This document shows, piece after piece, positions 43,755-55,563 of a stretch of 64,000 bases of DNA. The notes under the pieces are model-generated. The model made no database searches. It was not told where the DNA came from and was given only the letters and a program-made list of their open reading frames with translations. The translations under genes and the position numbers were made by a program. This DNA comes from Calliopum simillimum (lineage: Eukaryota; Arthropoda; Insecta; Diptera; Lauxaniidae): NCBI GenBank assembly GCA_951812925.1, contig OX638371.1:39964101-40028100 (forward strand), in the 5' to 3' direction. How positions within the stretch are numbered: the stretch's first letter is position 1; every line of letters begins with the position of its first letter.

Positions 43755-44780
43755 TCTGTCACCACGACCCATATACGATTTTTCTGAATTTTACTCCAGA
43801 ATATTTAGAAAGATGTCCCGTAACATATCTACTACTTTTGAAATATGTGCTCACCCGCATATAATCGGAAATCTCCATTTTCCCAAAATTTTTAGATAAA
43901 ACGACCTCCTGACACCGTCTTTGGTCGAAATTTGTTTGTTCACCTATTGGGAATTTCCACATTTGGCTATTGAACATGAAAAAAAATTTTTCTTAAAACC
44001 TTTGTCTTATAAGAGGATATGCCCATAAATCTTTCTATAGCTCAAAAGACACCCTTCTGGTTTTTCATCTGAACAGAAATTGATAAATCCAAAGCAATCA
44101 GTGGAAAATTTTGCAAACTTAACGCTAGAAACTTAAGTACAATTTAACTGGAAAACGCTTTAAAAGGGTGGTGCATGTCGCGCTTCCTCGACCGCAGTGT
44201 ATACAACTTCCGAAGTGCAACGCTTGGCTATCAGTTTTATCAGGAATCAACAGTTCCGACTTAAAAGCTTCTAACGTATTACGAGTATTAAATGAGAGCA
44301 AAGTGAAAGAGAGAGATAGCCAATTGCAACAGTTAATGAGTTATATACGACCTACATTTGAAAATTTGTTTACATTTGAAAAGTGTGTTGTTGTGTCAGT
44401 TGAGAGCAACAGATTAATGAATAACAGAATAAAAAAAAAAAAATGTACATATTACCGAAAGTACAACAAACAATGGACCAAAACAAACTGCCTTATCGAC
44501 ACCCCACAGTGCGCATGACTGCGTTGAGCTGTTAACATGCTGTTAAAGTTAACAGTGGAATTGTAAGGCGGCTATACGAGCACACAACATCCTTATGAAT
44601 TTCAGAAAGCTTTGCTATCAGTTATTGTGTAAACTTTGATACCGGCGGATGCAATAGTCCTTCAGAAAAGGATACGTCGACTCTTCGGTGACACATCGCA
44701 GACAGTATTTTACGAACATTCGCCGATATAGCGTTGTCAACAAAAGTTGACGGATGATTTCGGTTTCATTTTAATATCCT
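43755..44780. other. no recognised gene
   Basis: The frame at 44168-44518 is unsupported. Composition becomes less AT-rich toward 44500 onward. Confidence 0.45.
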
Positions 44781-45656
44781 GTGGCATCCTTTGGCATCCG
44801 GTTGCTCGAATGCTCGTTGATTCCGTTGGCCGTTGCGTTTATTTGTTGTCTGTTGACGTTGGCGGCACTTGAAGCGCGCGCGTATTCCTTTTATGATGAT
44901 TGCGTTTTTTTACGGCATTCTTTGAATGCAACCGATTGCAAACAAAGTTGCTTCACACAAATCTTTACGAGACTAAAGACGGACGAGGGTGGCCGTTTTG
45001 TTTGGTTTTTGAATTTTAATTTTACGCTGTGTTTACAGTCGCTTATTTGCAATTGCTCTTTTTGTTTTCCATTTTTTTTTTTTTTTTTTGATTGATTTAA
45101 GTGTCACCGGATACGGAAAAGGATACGGATATTTGTGTGTTTGTATATTTATTAATAAAGTTTGACACCTACACCAGCGTAAAAAAGAATTAAGTGCTGC
45201 GTGCGTGTGTATTGTGTTTGGTGATATTATCCTTCGTACGTAGATTGCATCGCTCGCGCTGCCATTGCAGTTCGTCCGCCATCAATTGAATCCAAAGTGA
45301 AAAAAATAAAATAAATGGTTAATGAGATATCATCTGGAATTAAGTCAGTGTTGTATGCGTGTGTGCTTATCAATTAAGTGACTGCGTCAAAAATAATTAT
45401 AATAACAACAACAATTACGACACCAACAATTACAACAACCACAACAAGATGTAACTATGAAAAACAACTACAACAAAAATTACACAGTTTATTGTAATAA
45501 ATAAAATTAAAAAGCTTTCCGCCTGACATCGTTGTTCAATTGTTGATTTAATTAATACCAAACCAGCAACACTGCAATTCCACGCAAAAATGCAAATAAA
45601 ATGAATAATGAAACCGCCGCTTCGAGGAGCACGAACTACTACTGTACACTTCACAG
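44781..45656 (+). promoter_or_regulatory. candidate host promoter and first exon with splice donor
   Basis: This stretch has the most balanced composition outside the BEL element, with GCGCGCG at about 44875, many TTG/CAA words and CAACAACA repeats typical of fly 5' untranslated regions. An initiator-like TCAGT lies at 45344. An ATG at 45601 opens MNNETAASRSTNYYCTLH and reaches a strong donor CACAG/GTGAGC (after 45656) without a stop; an upstream ATG-stop pair precedes it. No matching TE ends. I infer a first exon followed by a long intron rightward. No downstream exon was identified, so the gene cannot be named. Confidence 0.35.
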
Positions 45657-46025
45657 GTGAGCTATTCATTTTCTCATATCTCCTTCAGCTCATTTATTAT
45701 GAATTACAAATTCATCGCATAAATTCAGTGCGCGCTCGTTTGTATGTTTGCGGTATGTTAATCTCTTAAGTTTGGCTTTGTCAAAGGATTACATCAAAAA
45801 TAGAGTGCTCTGAAGAATAAAAAAAAAATTCTAATTTGTTATTAATAAAATTATATCGTTGAAGATGTAAAATTACACAGGAATACACGATTTTGTACCT
45901 GAGCAATCAAAGTATGTTCCTAGGATTACTTTTCGCGCTGATTCCGATTCCTGAGTCCGTCAGGTTTTTTTAGATAATTTAAATGGCTATCTTTTTCTGC
46001 AATTTTCGACCATACTGGTTATGTT
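45657..46025. other. possible intron start, no recognised feature
   Basis: Follows the donor at 45657 and ends at the Tigger-like element. Nothing else seen. Confidence 0.4.
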
Positions 46026-47545
46026 TAGGAGAGAGTGGGCATAGGTGGCTCAGGGCGATACAAGAACATCGAGGGATATCTGCTTACTGTCAAGGGCTTC
46101 TCGTGTGATTATCATGTGTGTTGTTAACTTTGTCGGTAATCTAACCTCAATCGTGGCTTTAAGTTATTCCGAAAAAAGTTTCTTGTGTTCCACTTGCGCC
46201 ACTGAACTCGATGCATTTTCTTGTTATCGTAAGTACATGCGAATTATGTCATTTTCACAAATGATTTCGCTACATTGAAATATCTCATGTCACCTTAAAA
46301 TTATTTCCAAATTGCTGATAGCTTGTGGGGATACATGAACCATTTTTTGTAAGGATACATGAACCACTTTTTAATTTCAATATTTTCAATAACCGGTCTC
46401 TGGATAAAGTCTTTGAAACAGTCACTAACAATTTACGAGTTAGCGGAATGCGTGCGCTTTGCACATAACGCTGCAATTATTCCAACGAATATAAAATCTG
46501 GATTCCATAAGACTGGAATTATTCCTTTCAATCCACATATAATCTCAGCATCAGACTTTCTTGGAAGTGAATTTACCAACAGAAACATGGACACAAAGGA
46601 GGTTGTTGATAAATATCTTAAAGAAACCTCGATCATAGAAAATGAAATTACTCTTCAGAACACTACCGCTGAAAACAACGACTCAATTCAGTCTGAGACA
46701 TCTCCTCATATCGACCTTGATGCTCTTCCATTGATTTACAGAATGCGTGGGTTTCTGCCAGGAAGATCACCAGAAGACTTACGACTATTCCCGAAGGCTA
46801 AACCACGGAAGTCTGCAACAAAGGGAAGAAAACGAAGAAGGAGTATCATTGCCACAGTCATACCTCAAAGAAAATTGATCAAGGAAAATCATGATAAAAA
46901 AACTTATAGAAAAAAAAAAATAAGAAAACAAACGAAACTTCGAATAAATAAAAGATTCGTCATGTTAGATTTAATGCTTCATAAATGTAATGGATTGTTT
47001 TACAAGAAATAGCTTGCACAAGGAAATAAGTAATCATCTTTTGACATATTCGTACAATCTTTTATACTGCCTTGGTGGTTCAAGTATCCCCACATGTGGG
47101 GAATGAAAATCGATACGTCCAACGTAAAAGTTGGTAACTCGAAAATCGTAGTTTTTAGTTAAGAGCATTTTTGTATTTTAACTTTTTTTTTTTTGTATGA
47201 AATAAAATAAATTTAGGTTGTGAATTCCAAAATAGCTCCCAGGCCTTCAAATTTTAAGATAGAGGTACCAAAATTTGACACAAGATGGAACTAATGTGCA
47301 GATTTCGAAAAACGGTGTCCCGTTAAAAGTTGGTAAATTGAGTTACCAACTTTTACGTTGGATTTATCGAAATTTAAACTGTGAATAATTTTATGAAAAA
47401 TCAACATTTTATTCTTGAATAATACTGGTATACTTAGAGTGATATTTATTCTTTGATAATACTCATTAGAATATATTCTATCACGAATTAGTAAAAAAAT
47501 ATAACCGTAAACAAAAAAAGTGAACCATCTATCCCCACTCTCCCC
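46026..47545 (+). mobile_element. Tigger/jerky-like DNA transposon, defective, with GGGGATACATGAACCA words
   Basis: The left end TTAGGAGAGAGTGGGCATAG matches the inverted right end ATAGGGGAGAGTGGGGATAG. Plus copies of GGGGATACATGAACCA lie at about 46327 and 46350. Inverted copies are at about 47080 (TGGTTCAAGTATCCCC) and 47522 (TGAACCATCTATCCCC). Between them is the transposase C-terminus 46359-47012. Another inverted pair (CCAACGTAAAAGTTGG text) lies at 47118 and 47340. The plan is the same as for the element at 945-3832. Confidence 0.7.
46359..47012 (+). pseudogene. Tigger/jerky-like transposase C-terminal part
   Basis: Reads ELAECVRFAHNAAIIPTNIK, then SGFHKTGIIPFNPHIISASD followed by FLGSEF, the region after the catalytic core of pogo/Tigger/jerky-type DDE transposases (G-F-x-K-T-G-I-x-P-x-N-P). 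An acidic middle and a basic tail KPRKSATKGRKRRRSIIATV follow, equivalent to the tail at 3190. About 200 codons are open to the stop at 47012. The catalytic D-D-D part and the helix-turn-helix/CENP-B part are missing. Confidence 0.75.
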
Positions 47546-47589
47546 TATTCGATAAAAAATCAAAACTTAGAAATAAAGTGCGGTTCAGC

Positions 47590-49254
47590 TTTTTCCTTTG
47601 TATTCTTGTGGGTCAGTTTCACGTAATAGTCTCCAAATATAATCGTTCACAATGTCCTCGTCACAGAAACCTTGGTAGTTTCTTGACGCATCACTGCTCG
47701 TCACTCATATCACCTAAATTTTCTAGGAAAAAATCCAGGTAGGAATGCAGAAAATAAATTTTTAGCTACATACAAGCAACAGTTTCGCGACAATTTGCAT
47801 GTCGTTATCACTTTTTCGTTTACCAAGAAAGTTATTGACGATGCTCTTGAACTATGAACATGATGCCTTTTCTGTGTAAGTAAAACATCGCGCAAAGTTG
47901 TCGCCATTCATCAGCTTCCTTATATCAGGTCCAATAAAAATCCTTTCTTTTATTTTCACGTAAGAAATCTTGGATAACAGGCGAGTTAAGTACTGGAAAG
48001 TCACGTCTCGGTCTAGCGCCTCAAACTGGTTCAAAATCCCTTAAAGCTGGGCAAAAGTCGAAAATTTTTGACGTTTGGTTGATTCATTGTCCGAATTAAA
48101 ACATTGATGTAATTTCAGAAACAAATTGGAGTTATCTTCTTGAACAATGACAATATAGCCCAGGCAAATTAGTTTAAAAATAGATGTTAAATAGCAATAA
48201 GTAGGGGAAAGCTGAAAATTGGTACAGACCTTAGAAACACAATTACAAATAATCTGTCAAAAGTCCCCATATTCAAGGTCAAACGTCACAGTTTTTTGGA
48301 AATATCTCGCCAGCGGCAACTTCTAGAGAAAAATTTTTGTCCGCAATTTTGTAGCATTTAAAATTTCCTATAAAAACGCCTCATAAATCGTTTTCATGCG
48401 ATTTATAGTTTGGGAGATATCCTAATTTAAATTGAGGCAAAAGTTAGTAAAATATGCGTGCCGCTTATGAGTGCGCATAGTGATGTGTTGAGCTTTAAAT
48501 TTGATAAAATCATGAACAGTGAGTCAAATGTTAAAAATAAAAATACTGTTTATAAGGAGTTACTTGCTTTTCAAACTGCATGTTGGTTTTTTTTCGTGCG
48601 ACATATAGTTTAGGAGATATCTTTTGACAATCCTTAGATTTAGAAAAAAACAGTTTTTCCAAATTTAAGAACGTTTAGATAAAGTTTATAAAAATACATT
48701 ATAAATTTTTAGAGTCATTCCACAAAATTTTGATAAAATCTCACTTCTTTTCGACTTAATTGAATTTTTTGGCCTTCAAATACGGTCAAGTGAAGCCCTG
48801 AAATTTTAAAAGCTACAAAATTGCTGACAAAAATTTTTCTCTAGAAATTACCGCTGGCGAGATATTTCCAAAAAACTGTGACCTTTGACCTTGAATAACT
48901 TTTTTAGCTCACATGGGATCAATGGGGACTTTTGACAGATTATTTGTAGTGGTGTTTCTAAGGTCTGTGCCGATTTTCAGCTTTTCCCTAATTTTTGTTA
49001 TTTCGAATGCTAATTTGCCTGGACTGATAGCTCTTTATTTCTATTTCTATAATGAGTAACTTTCGCTTCGCTTTAGAGAAATTTCCGCTGTTGCAAACGT
49101 GATCCCAGTATTTCAGCATTTCCTTTGGAAAATTGCAATCGCGGACAAAATCATTCACTTCAGCTTCACTGCCACTGCTCATAGTGGGACGATCAGAAGT
49201 TTCCACAAGACCACTTCGGTATGGAGCATTGTATGAACGTTCAATGTTCGACAT
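47590..49254 (-). pseudogene. remnant of a recurrent uncharacterised arthropod protein, split by a foldback
   Basis: On the minus strand, 49254 starts MSNIERSYNAPYRSGLVETS and continues VRDCNFPKEMLKYWDHVCNS (alternative frame GSRLQQRKFL). After the foldback (48160-49022) it resumes at about 48040 with NQFEALDRDVTFQYL, then KIKERIFIGPDIRKLMNGDN, fragments of an F-L-V-N-E/K segment, NLGDMSDEQ and DYIWRLLRETDPQEYK. I know this order (R-D-L-N-x-P-K-E; G-P-x-I-R-x-L; S-D-E-Q-G-E-R; D-Y-x-W-x-L-x-R) from multi-copy uncharacterised arthropod proteins thought to be TE-derived. Stops and frameshifts show it is dead. Confidence 0.65.
48160..49022. mobile_element. 0.86-kb foldback element
   Basis: CCAGGCAAATTAG / CTAATTTGCCTGG bound it. 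Inside, AGGGGAAAGCTGAAAATTGG at about 48203 mirrors CCGATTTTCAGCTTTTCCCT near 48990, and the arms continue about 230 bp, including ATATCTCGCCAGCGG / CCGCTGGCGAGATATTTCC. No coding sequence. Confidence 0.8.
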
Positions 49255-50689
49255 TTTTATATGTTATATTTCCATTACAAAGACTTACTGCGTCGAATTA
49301 AACTGAAAACGCTACTGATTCAAACAGCTGACAGCGATCATTTTTATTGTTTTAACCTAAAGAACATCTGTACCAAATTTCAAGTGCCTAACTCTATTAT
49401 TACCAACTATTAATGGCGACTATTCCATACAAACCCATCTATCCTGCCGCGTGGTTAAAGCAAATAGTACATACCTACTCGTACATACTAATAACAATTA
49501 ATTTTAATTACTCCGTGCTGCTCTTTATACGTAAATTTTTATCTTCCTCATGATGAGTAGCATAACCACTAGAAATATTAAAGAATATCAAATTTTTTAT
49601 GAAGGAAAATTTTGTTTCATATCCAGTTAGACAACTTAGATTGTAGTTAAAATAAAAGGTCGACAATGGATGGTTGAGATGAATGGATTTCGAAATATTC
49701 GCCTTATGGTTGCTCTAAAAGGTCCTTAAATTTTTAAGGTTATTTTATAAATCAAATTGTGAATAGGAATACACGACCATAGGTCTATTATCAAGCTGCT
49801 GGAAAGAGTGTATATTCCAAAAAGAAAAGGAACTCTACTGAAAAGGATACTAAGTATATTGTACATTAGATTGCACATATGTACATATAAATTTGTAATT
49901 TTTTGTGCTCCCCGTCCATTTTCGTAAAATAGAGCTCCAAAAAATAAGATATAAAAAAATAAGGTACCTTTAGTGGAAAAAATCAAGCCGTTTTTCGATT
50001 AAAGATTTTAAAAAGTATTTGAAAAACGATATTAAAAAAAAAAAAAAAATTATTTGTTCTCAGGAATGTCTTATTCAAGTGATTAATATTAAATATTAAT
50101 ATTAAATAACAGATATCATGGCAATGGTTCAATTTAAAATTGAAAATTTATAGCGAAATTTTCCTCGAATGCATTTATAAAAATATGTAAGTAGAATTGC
50201 CGAGTATTTATTGTGGTTGCTACATTTTAGCCCAAATTGGTGTGGTTAGACAACTAAAACAACGGTTATAAGCTAAATAAAATGAGTATTTAGTTTTAAC
50301 GATTAATGCAAAGCAAAGTAATATGAATTTGGGTAAAAATTATTATTACAATTTTTTACAATATTTGAAGTTATTACTGCAGAAATAGGGTATTATTGCA
50401 GCTTATTTCAATGCCTGCTATAAATGTTCTCGATCCAGATACGAAATATTTTTACAGTATAACGCCTGGTTAGCGAGGTAGAGGGCTTTAAAGATTCGAG
50501 TAATCGTCATGTATGCGTAACTTAGAATTCCATTATCTAGTTTAGATAAACTACAATAAACATTCGAATTAAAACTTAATTTAATGACCTTTTTAAACGC
50601 ATTTTTGGATTTAAAAAAAAATTTACTTTCCCTTGTACGGAAAATAGATGGGTAACCAACAATAATAAGAAAGCGGCCAAAAAATGCAG
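49255..50689. other. no recognised feature
   Basis: AT-rich. Frames at 49726-49986 and 50418-50816 (minus) are unsupported. Confidence 0.5.
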
Positions 50690-51063
50690 GCCCTCTTATA
50701 ATAACAACAAAACAACATACGTACTCTCTCTTAGCAGAACTAATTGCAGGCTGTTGCTCGGTATTAACTGGTCCAGAAACTGTTTCGAATCTGATTAGGT
50801 AGAAACGGTAGAACATGTCATGTGTAATTGCCCAGCGCTAGGCAGACATAGAATGGCTACTCTTTGGCAGGCTATGTTCGGCTCCATAAATGAGGTAGCT
50901 GGAATAGCATTATCAAAACTAATGGTTTTCGCCTTAAAAACTGGAACCTTCGACATTGATAAAAAATCGTGAATAGTAAGGAGTGTGTGGTATCGCTATG
51001 GACCTAGTCGGCCTAAGTAAGGTTTTTGCTTTATGCAATTATCACCACCCTAACCTAACCTAG
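50690..51063 (+). pseudogene. non-LTR retrotransposon (LINE) 3' end
   Basis: The plus strand reads VETVEHVMCNCPALGRHR then MATLWQAMFGSINEVAG and ends DKKS-stop at about 50970. The E-T-V-E-H-x-x-C-x-C-P-A-L motif closes the ORF2 of I/LOA/Jockey-group LINEs of flies. The 3' untranslated part has GTATCGCTATGGACC and ends in CCTAACCTAACCTA, a common fly LINE tail. Everything upstream of about 50690 is missing (5' truncation), as expected for LINEs. Confidence 0.85.
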
Positions 51064-53090
51064 TCTCTTGTAATTTTTCCCTAAAAATAGCTAATAGTGA
51101 ATAGATAACTTTTGCTAAATTTCAAAGTGGGCGTGGAAGTCGCTTAGGAGCTAGACCAGATGCAGTTTCAAAGCGTACTGACGAAATAATTGTAACTTTG
51201 CTCTATGCTTCATACTTACACTAATAGGAAACTTTTTAGCCTCAGGGATCAAGGTATTTCACATTTTTAATATTTGCGATATTTCTACTGTACATTATTT
51301 TTTTGAAAACTTCCGTTTAGGTACAATAGGGTTTTTTGCTAAGAAACTACTCTCCCTTAAATATTCACGACAAATACAATTGTCGCATCGCACACTTATT
51401 GACAGCTGTCTTTATAGCGAAATGTTTGTCATTTCATAAGCCAATATTGCAAAATTCACCTGTGACATCATTTAATACGCATCCACCGTTTATTTCACGT
51501 TCACTAAATTTAAATGGATGTCCTTCTGGCCAACCGCATGGGTAAAGGGTTTTAAGTAAAAACCAACTTTTTTCCTATTATTATGTACAGTACAGCATAT
51601 ATCCTTTTTGAACAACTTAAGAAAGAGTTTAGCTACTGTCACGGAGGTTTTATCTTATCAATTTTCACTATGGTGTGTAAAAACTTGTATGGCGTCTTTA
51701 GATTTGTCAAGCTGATTACATATAAAAGATTTAAACTGATGATTTAACATTCAACATTTAACATATTTACGTAAGCCATATAAATCAGCCAAAAGAATTT
51801 ATGCTTACAACAAAAACAAAAATTTCCCAGGATCAAACCTTAATAATTCCCATTATCTACATACTGTATAGGAGGAGCGTTGTATGTTGCTTAAGAATAA
51901 ATGTTTTGTATTTTTGATGTCTCATCCTCTTAACTGGTGGGTATGAGAGTTGCGTTATGAAAAAATCTTTACTGGAGTGAATTGGCAAATTGCTATGTAA
52001 CGCGTCATATTAAGGCAGCACGTTTTATGATACAGGATCTATGATGAATTTGTCTTTATAAGCATAAAACATTTACATTCAGTGGGTTACTATGTACATT
52101 TTGCTCCCAGAGCGAAATAATATTCGTCACCCCAATTAAAAACGGTAGACAAAAAAAAAATTTTTAAATACTCCGTACTGAAATGAAAAAAAAAAAAAAT
52201 GGAACATAGTCCACAAAACTACTATTGTAAACAAAAAAAAAATCATTTAATTATTTTGCTAAGGCATATTGTCAAAAGTGGGCGTGCCACTATCTCATTA
52301 CACCGACTTATTTATCATCCAAACTACTACCAAATTTCATCGAATAGCTTGTGTTATTTGCGTAAGTAACGTAGTTTAGTGTCTCATTGTCAAAGAAGTG
52401 GGCGTAACACTTATTTCATTACGGACATTTTTTAAGCAGTGTATGTTATGTAGGGTTGTCACAAGCTTCTACATCTTTTTTAAGTATAGTGAGATAAATG
52501 ACTTCTATGAATGAAATATAGCCCATGTCGAGAAATTTACAACGATATACTACACTTGTTGATCGGACGTCAAATGACAAAGATATAAACAAAACTGCAT
52601 CGAGTTTAGAGGCCGAAAAAAAAAATGTTTTTTTTTTCTTAAAAATTTTTCAATATTAGCTTTCAAACTGGGAGCGGACATTCGAACATTTTTTTTTGTG
52701 ATACTATCTTGTGTAGAATATTGTTTGTTTTGTATAAATAAAGACTGGAATATAGGTTTTTATTTATTTTTAAATAACTTAAATATCTTTGCCCAAATAT
52801 CTTTTTCTCCAAAAGTCCAGCCGAAACCCAATATATTTATATCTGGCAACACTAATTGTATGTTTTGCGCCTATTTGTAAAATGTTTTCAAAGTAGATGT
52901 ATAGTCTGAAATTCATAAGTACATCTTACAGTGTCGGAAATTTATAAAGTTCCTTTCTAGAGATCGGATGAAATATCTTTTAAGTTAGTAAATACAGTTT
53001 AATAATTGACTTAAAACTGATGTTCAGAACATGTTTTTACCTGAAAAATGCACCCTTTTATTTCTAGCTCTCCTATAACATTTTGACATA
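51064..53090. other. no recognised gene
   Basis: Contains the AAAGTGGGCGTGGA/GTGGGCGTGCCAC/GTGGGCGTAACAC words at about 51126, 52278 and 52400, common in fly dispersed repeats. No supported coding sequence; the frame at 51336-51545 is not convincing. Confidence 0.5.
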
Positions 53091-53550
53091 AGCTTTGTTT
53101 GATGATTGCTCTAGAGTACTCTAGAGCAAATTAGAGCAGTCAAAAGTGTTCGATGAAAGTTTTTTCTGCTCTAGGTTGCTCTGTTTTACTCTGAAAAGTA
53201 TTCGATGAGTCTGCTCCAAACTGCTCTGTTTGCTCTTTTCTGCTCTAGATTTTTATATAGAGCAGATTGGAGCAACATATTTTCATAAGAAAAATCAAAA
53301 CAAACTAAATAATTTTAAAATTTATCGTCAATTTTGATATTTATGATATATTTTATTTTTTATGTAAAAAAATGTAAATATTTCTAAATTTTTGCTGATT
53401 TTCTCAAAGTTGCTTGTTTTGTGTTTTTTGAAGTTTCTGCTCTGTCCTACTCTACTCTACTCTAGTCTGCTCTAAAAGTAATATGACATTTTTCAAAAGC
53501 TGCTCTACTCTGCTCTGCTCTACTCTGATCTAAGTTCGTCAAACAAAGCT
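53091..53550. mobile_element. MITE rich in CTGCTCTA words
   Basis: AGCTTTGTTTGATGA at the left mirrors TCGTCAAACAAAGCT at the right, flanked by ATA on both sides. Both ends are packed with TGCTCTA/TAGAGCA words (more than ten). Confidence 0.8.
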
Positions 53551-53737
53551 ATAGTTAACATGTGGAACATTGCATTTTTTGATCTATTATAGTTTTTCAA
53601 ACTTCTGAACATCCCGTGTATTATACATGTTTTCAACATTTCTAGTCCTATTTTCTAATTCAACATTGTTCAAGTTGAATATGAAAAACTGTTTGTCCTT
53701 TGAACCTTTCTTCGATCATTGCAACATTTTTTAACTT

Positions 53738-54496
53738 AAGCTGTGTTCCAATGGCAGCAGATCTGATCCGGAACAGATTCACTTTCAAGCAAAACAAAAA
53801 CAAATTCAGAACCAGCTCAGATCATAGTTCCATTTTTTGGATCCATGAATGCGTTCGGAAACCTTTTTGGATCCATGGAAGTGTTCTGAAAAATACGGGT
53901 TTTATTTGGTAGCACTGGCTTATTTCTTGACGGTTTGTCATATACTGTCAAAAAACTATATTAAAAATATTAAAAAAAAAATACATTAAATAAAAAAACA
54001 TAAAACAAAATTGATTAAACTTTCACAAAAAATCAAAGAAATTAGTGAAAAAACTAGACTTGGCTTTGGAATTGTTGATCACAAACAGATTCAACGTCAC
54101 TTGGGTTCCGGTTCGATCAAAGCGTGCAAGTTTCCTGGTCTTTTGTCACACCTATGAAATCCGGCGAATTGGTAGGAGAGCGTTCGTTCCCTGCGTATTA
54201 AATCTTCAATGAAAGCACCACATTATAGTTGATTTTCAATTAAAAAGTTTTTAAGTTTAAATTAAACAATTTGTTGAATGGCATAACAAAATGAGGACAA
54301 TTTTTACATATTGGAAGATATTTTTATTTTTTTTCAACTTTCTTAAATTTGTTTTTATAAATTCAATGACATTTATGATATGGCATTCGTATTTATTTTT
54401 GCCAATGCTACCAAGTTTTTTTAAATTGAATCCGTGTGCGTTCCAATGAGTTCAGATCTGATCCGGATCAAATCCACTACCATTGGAACACAGCTT
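53738..54496. mobile_element. 0.76-kb MITE with AAGCTGTGTTCCAATGG ends
   Basis: AAGCTGTGTTCCAATGG at 53738 is mirrored by CCATTGGAACACAGCTT ending 54496. Subterminal GATCTGATCCGG and TGGATCCATG words occur on both sides. The target duplication is not clear. Confidence 0.8.
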
Positions 54497-54951
54497 TTAT
54501 CAATATCTTTGATCTTGTCAAATTTGGATGTCTATTAAGCATTTTCAAATTCTTAAACATTCATATTGTACATAATTTGACACCTAAATTATTTTAACAT
54601 TTTTAAATTTTTCGACTTTTTCAACAATATTCTACGATTTCTCACTTTTTTGATAAATTTCGGCAGAAAATAATACTTTTGGACAAATCGATACCACCGA
54701 ATTTAGCGTTTTCTACTTTATCGAATTCCATAAATTTTTTCGCAGTCAGTTGTTACAAATTTAAATTTTTGATCCTATTTCTGAAAATATTCGGCATTTC
54801 TGAACTTTTAGGATGTTTTTGGATTTCTTTCAAATAATTTAGATTTTCTAATATTAGTTGATATTCTACATAGTTGATACTTATTAACTTTGCTCTTTGT
54901 TGCTAAGTTAGCATTGCTAACTGCGTACGCGTTTCAATTCTTGATTGTGAA

Positions 54952-55180
54952 TATAAAAGATGCGCACAAATTTGTTTTCCTCTTGGCATCATAATGAAAC
55001 GACTCATAAATGCCCATGAAAAGGATGACTTCCGAGATGTGAAAATGTGTGTCATCTTTCATGTACAAAACAAAACAACAATACAAGTTGTGTGCAATTT
55101 AGTCCTGACTGAAAGATTATGGCGTTGGTTGTTGAATTATGAATTGTTATGTGTTCATTTATACGCTAAATTAAAATAAA
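54952..55180 (+). CDS. possible small gene: TATA box, 61-codon frame, AATAAA
   Basis: A canonical TATAAAAG (54952-54959) precedes an ATG at 54994 by about 40 bases. The frame MKRLINAHEKDDFRDVKMCV continues to a stop at 55179, where AATAAA overlaps (55175-55180). The product (61 residues, no signal peptide or known motif) is unrecognised. The spacing is suggestive, but chance is quite possible in AT-rich DNA. Confidence 0.2.
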
Positions 55181-55563
55181 AATACAATAATGCGATTCCC
55201 AAATTGTCCTCATTCAACTAAAGCACTGCCATTAATGTGCTCATTAAATATTATTCAGGAAATAAAAAAAAAGTTTAACGCATTAAGGATTAAATAATAG
55301 AATCGTGTTGTATTTTTGTTTTTAAGCATGTGGTTTTATCACTTCCAATTATCTTTAGCTGCATGGTCCTTTAAAAGTTGTTTGAATAGATTAATAAGAT
55401 TTTACGCTTTAATAAAATTCAAGCAAATCACACATACTAAAATGTTGTTTTTTCATGATTGCGAGGTGGCGAAATGGATTAAAAATCTAAGGCTTTCGTA
55501 TAAAAGTAAGAATTCCAAGGAACTTGACTCATTTTCCAAAGGAGTAATAAGATGACATTACAT
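55181..55563. other. no recognised feature
   Basis: AT-rich; the frame 55316-55555 is unsupported. Confidence 0.5.

Noticed and set aside
44168..44518. 116-codon plus-strand frame
   Set aside because: Low-complexity, no domain, ends near text shared with the 0.9-kb repeat ends (about 44508).
51336..51545. Possible coding sequence on either strand (minus frame includes EINGGCVLNDVTGEFCNIGL)
   Set aside because: Short, with no recognised motif, no splice or start context, and surrounded by AT-rich repeat-like DNA.
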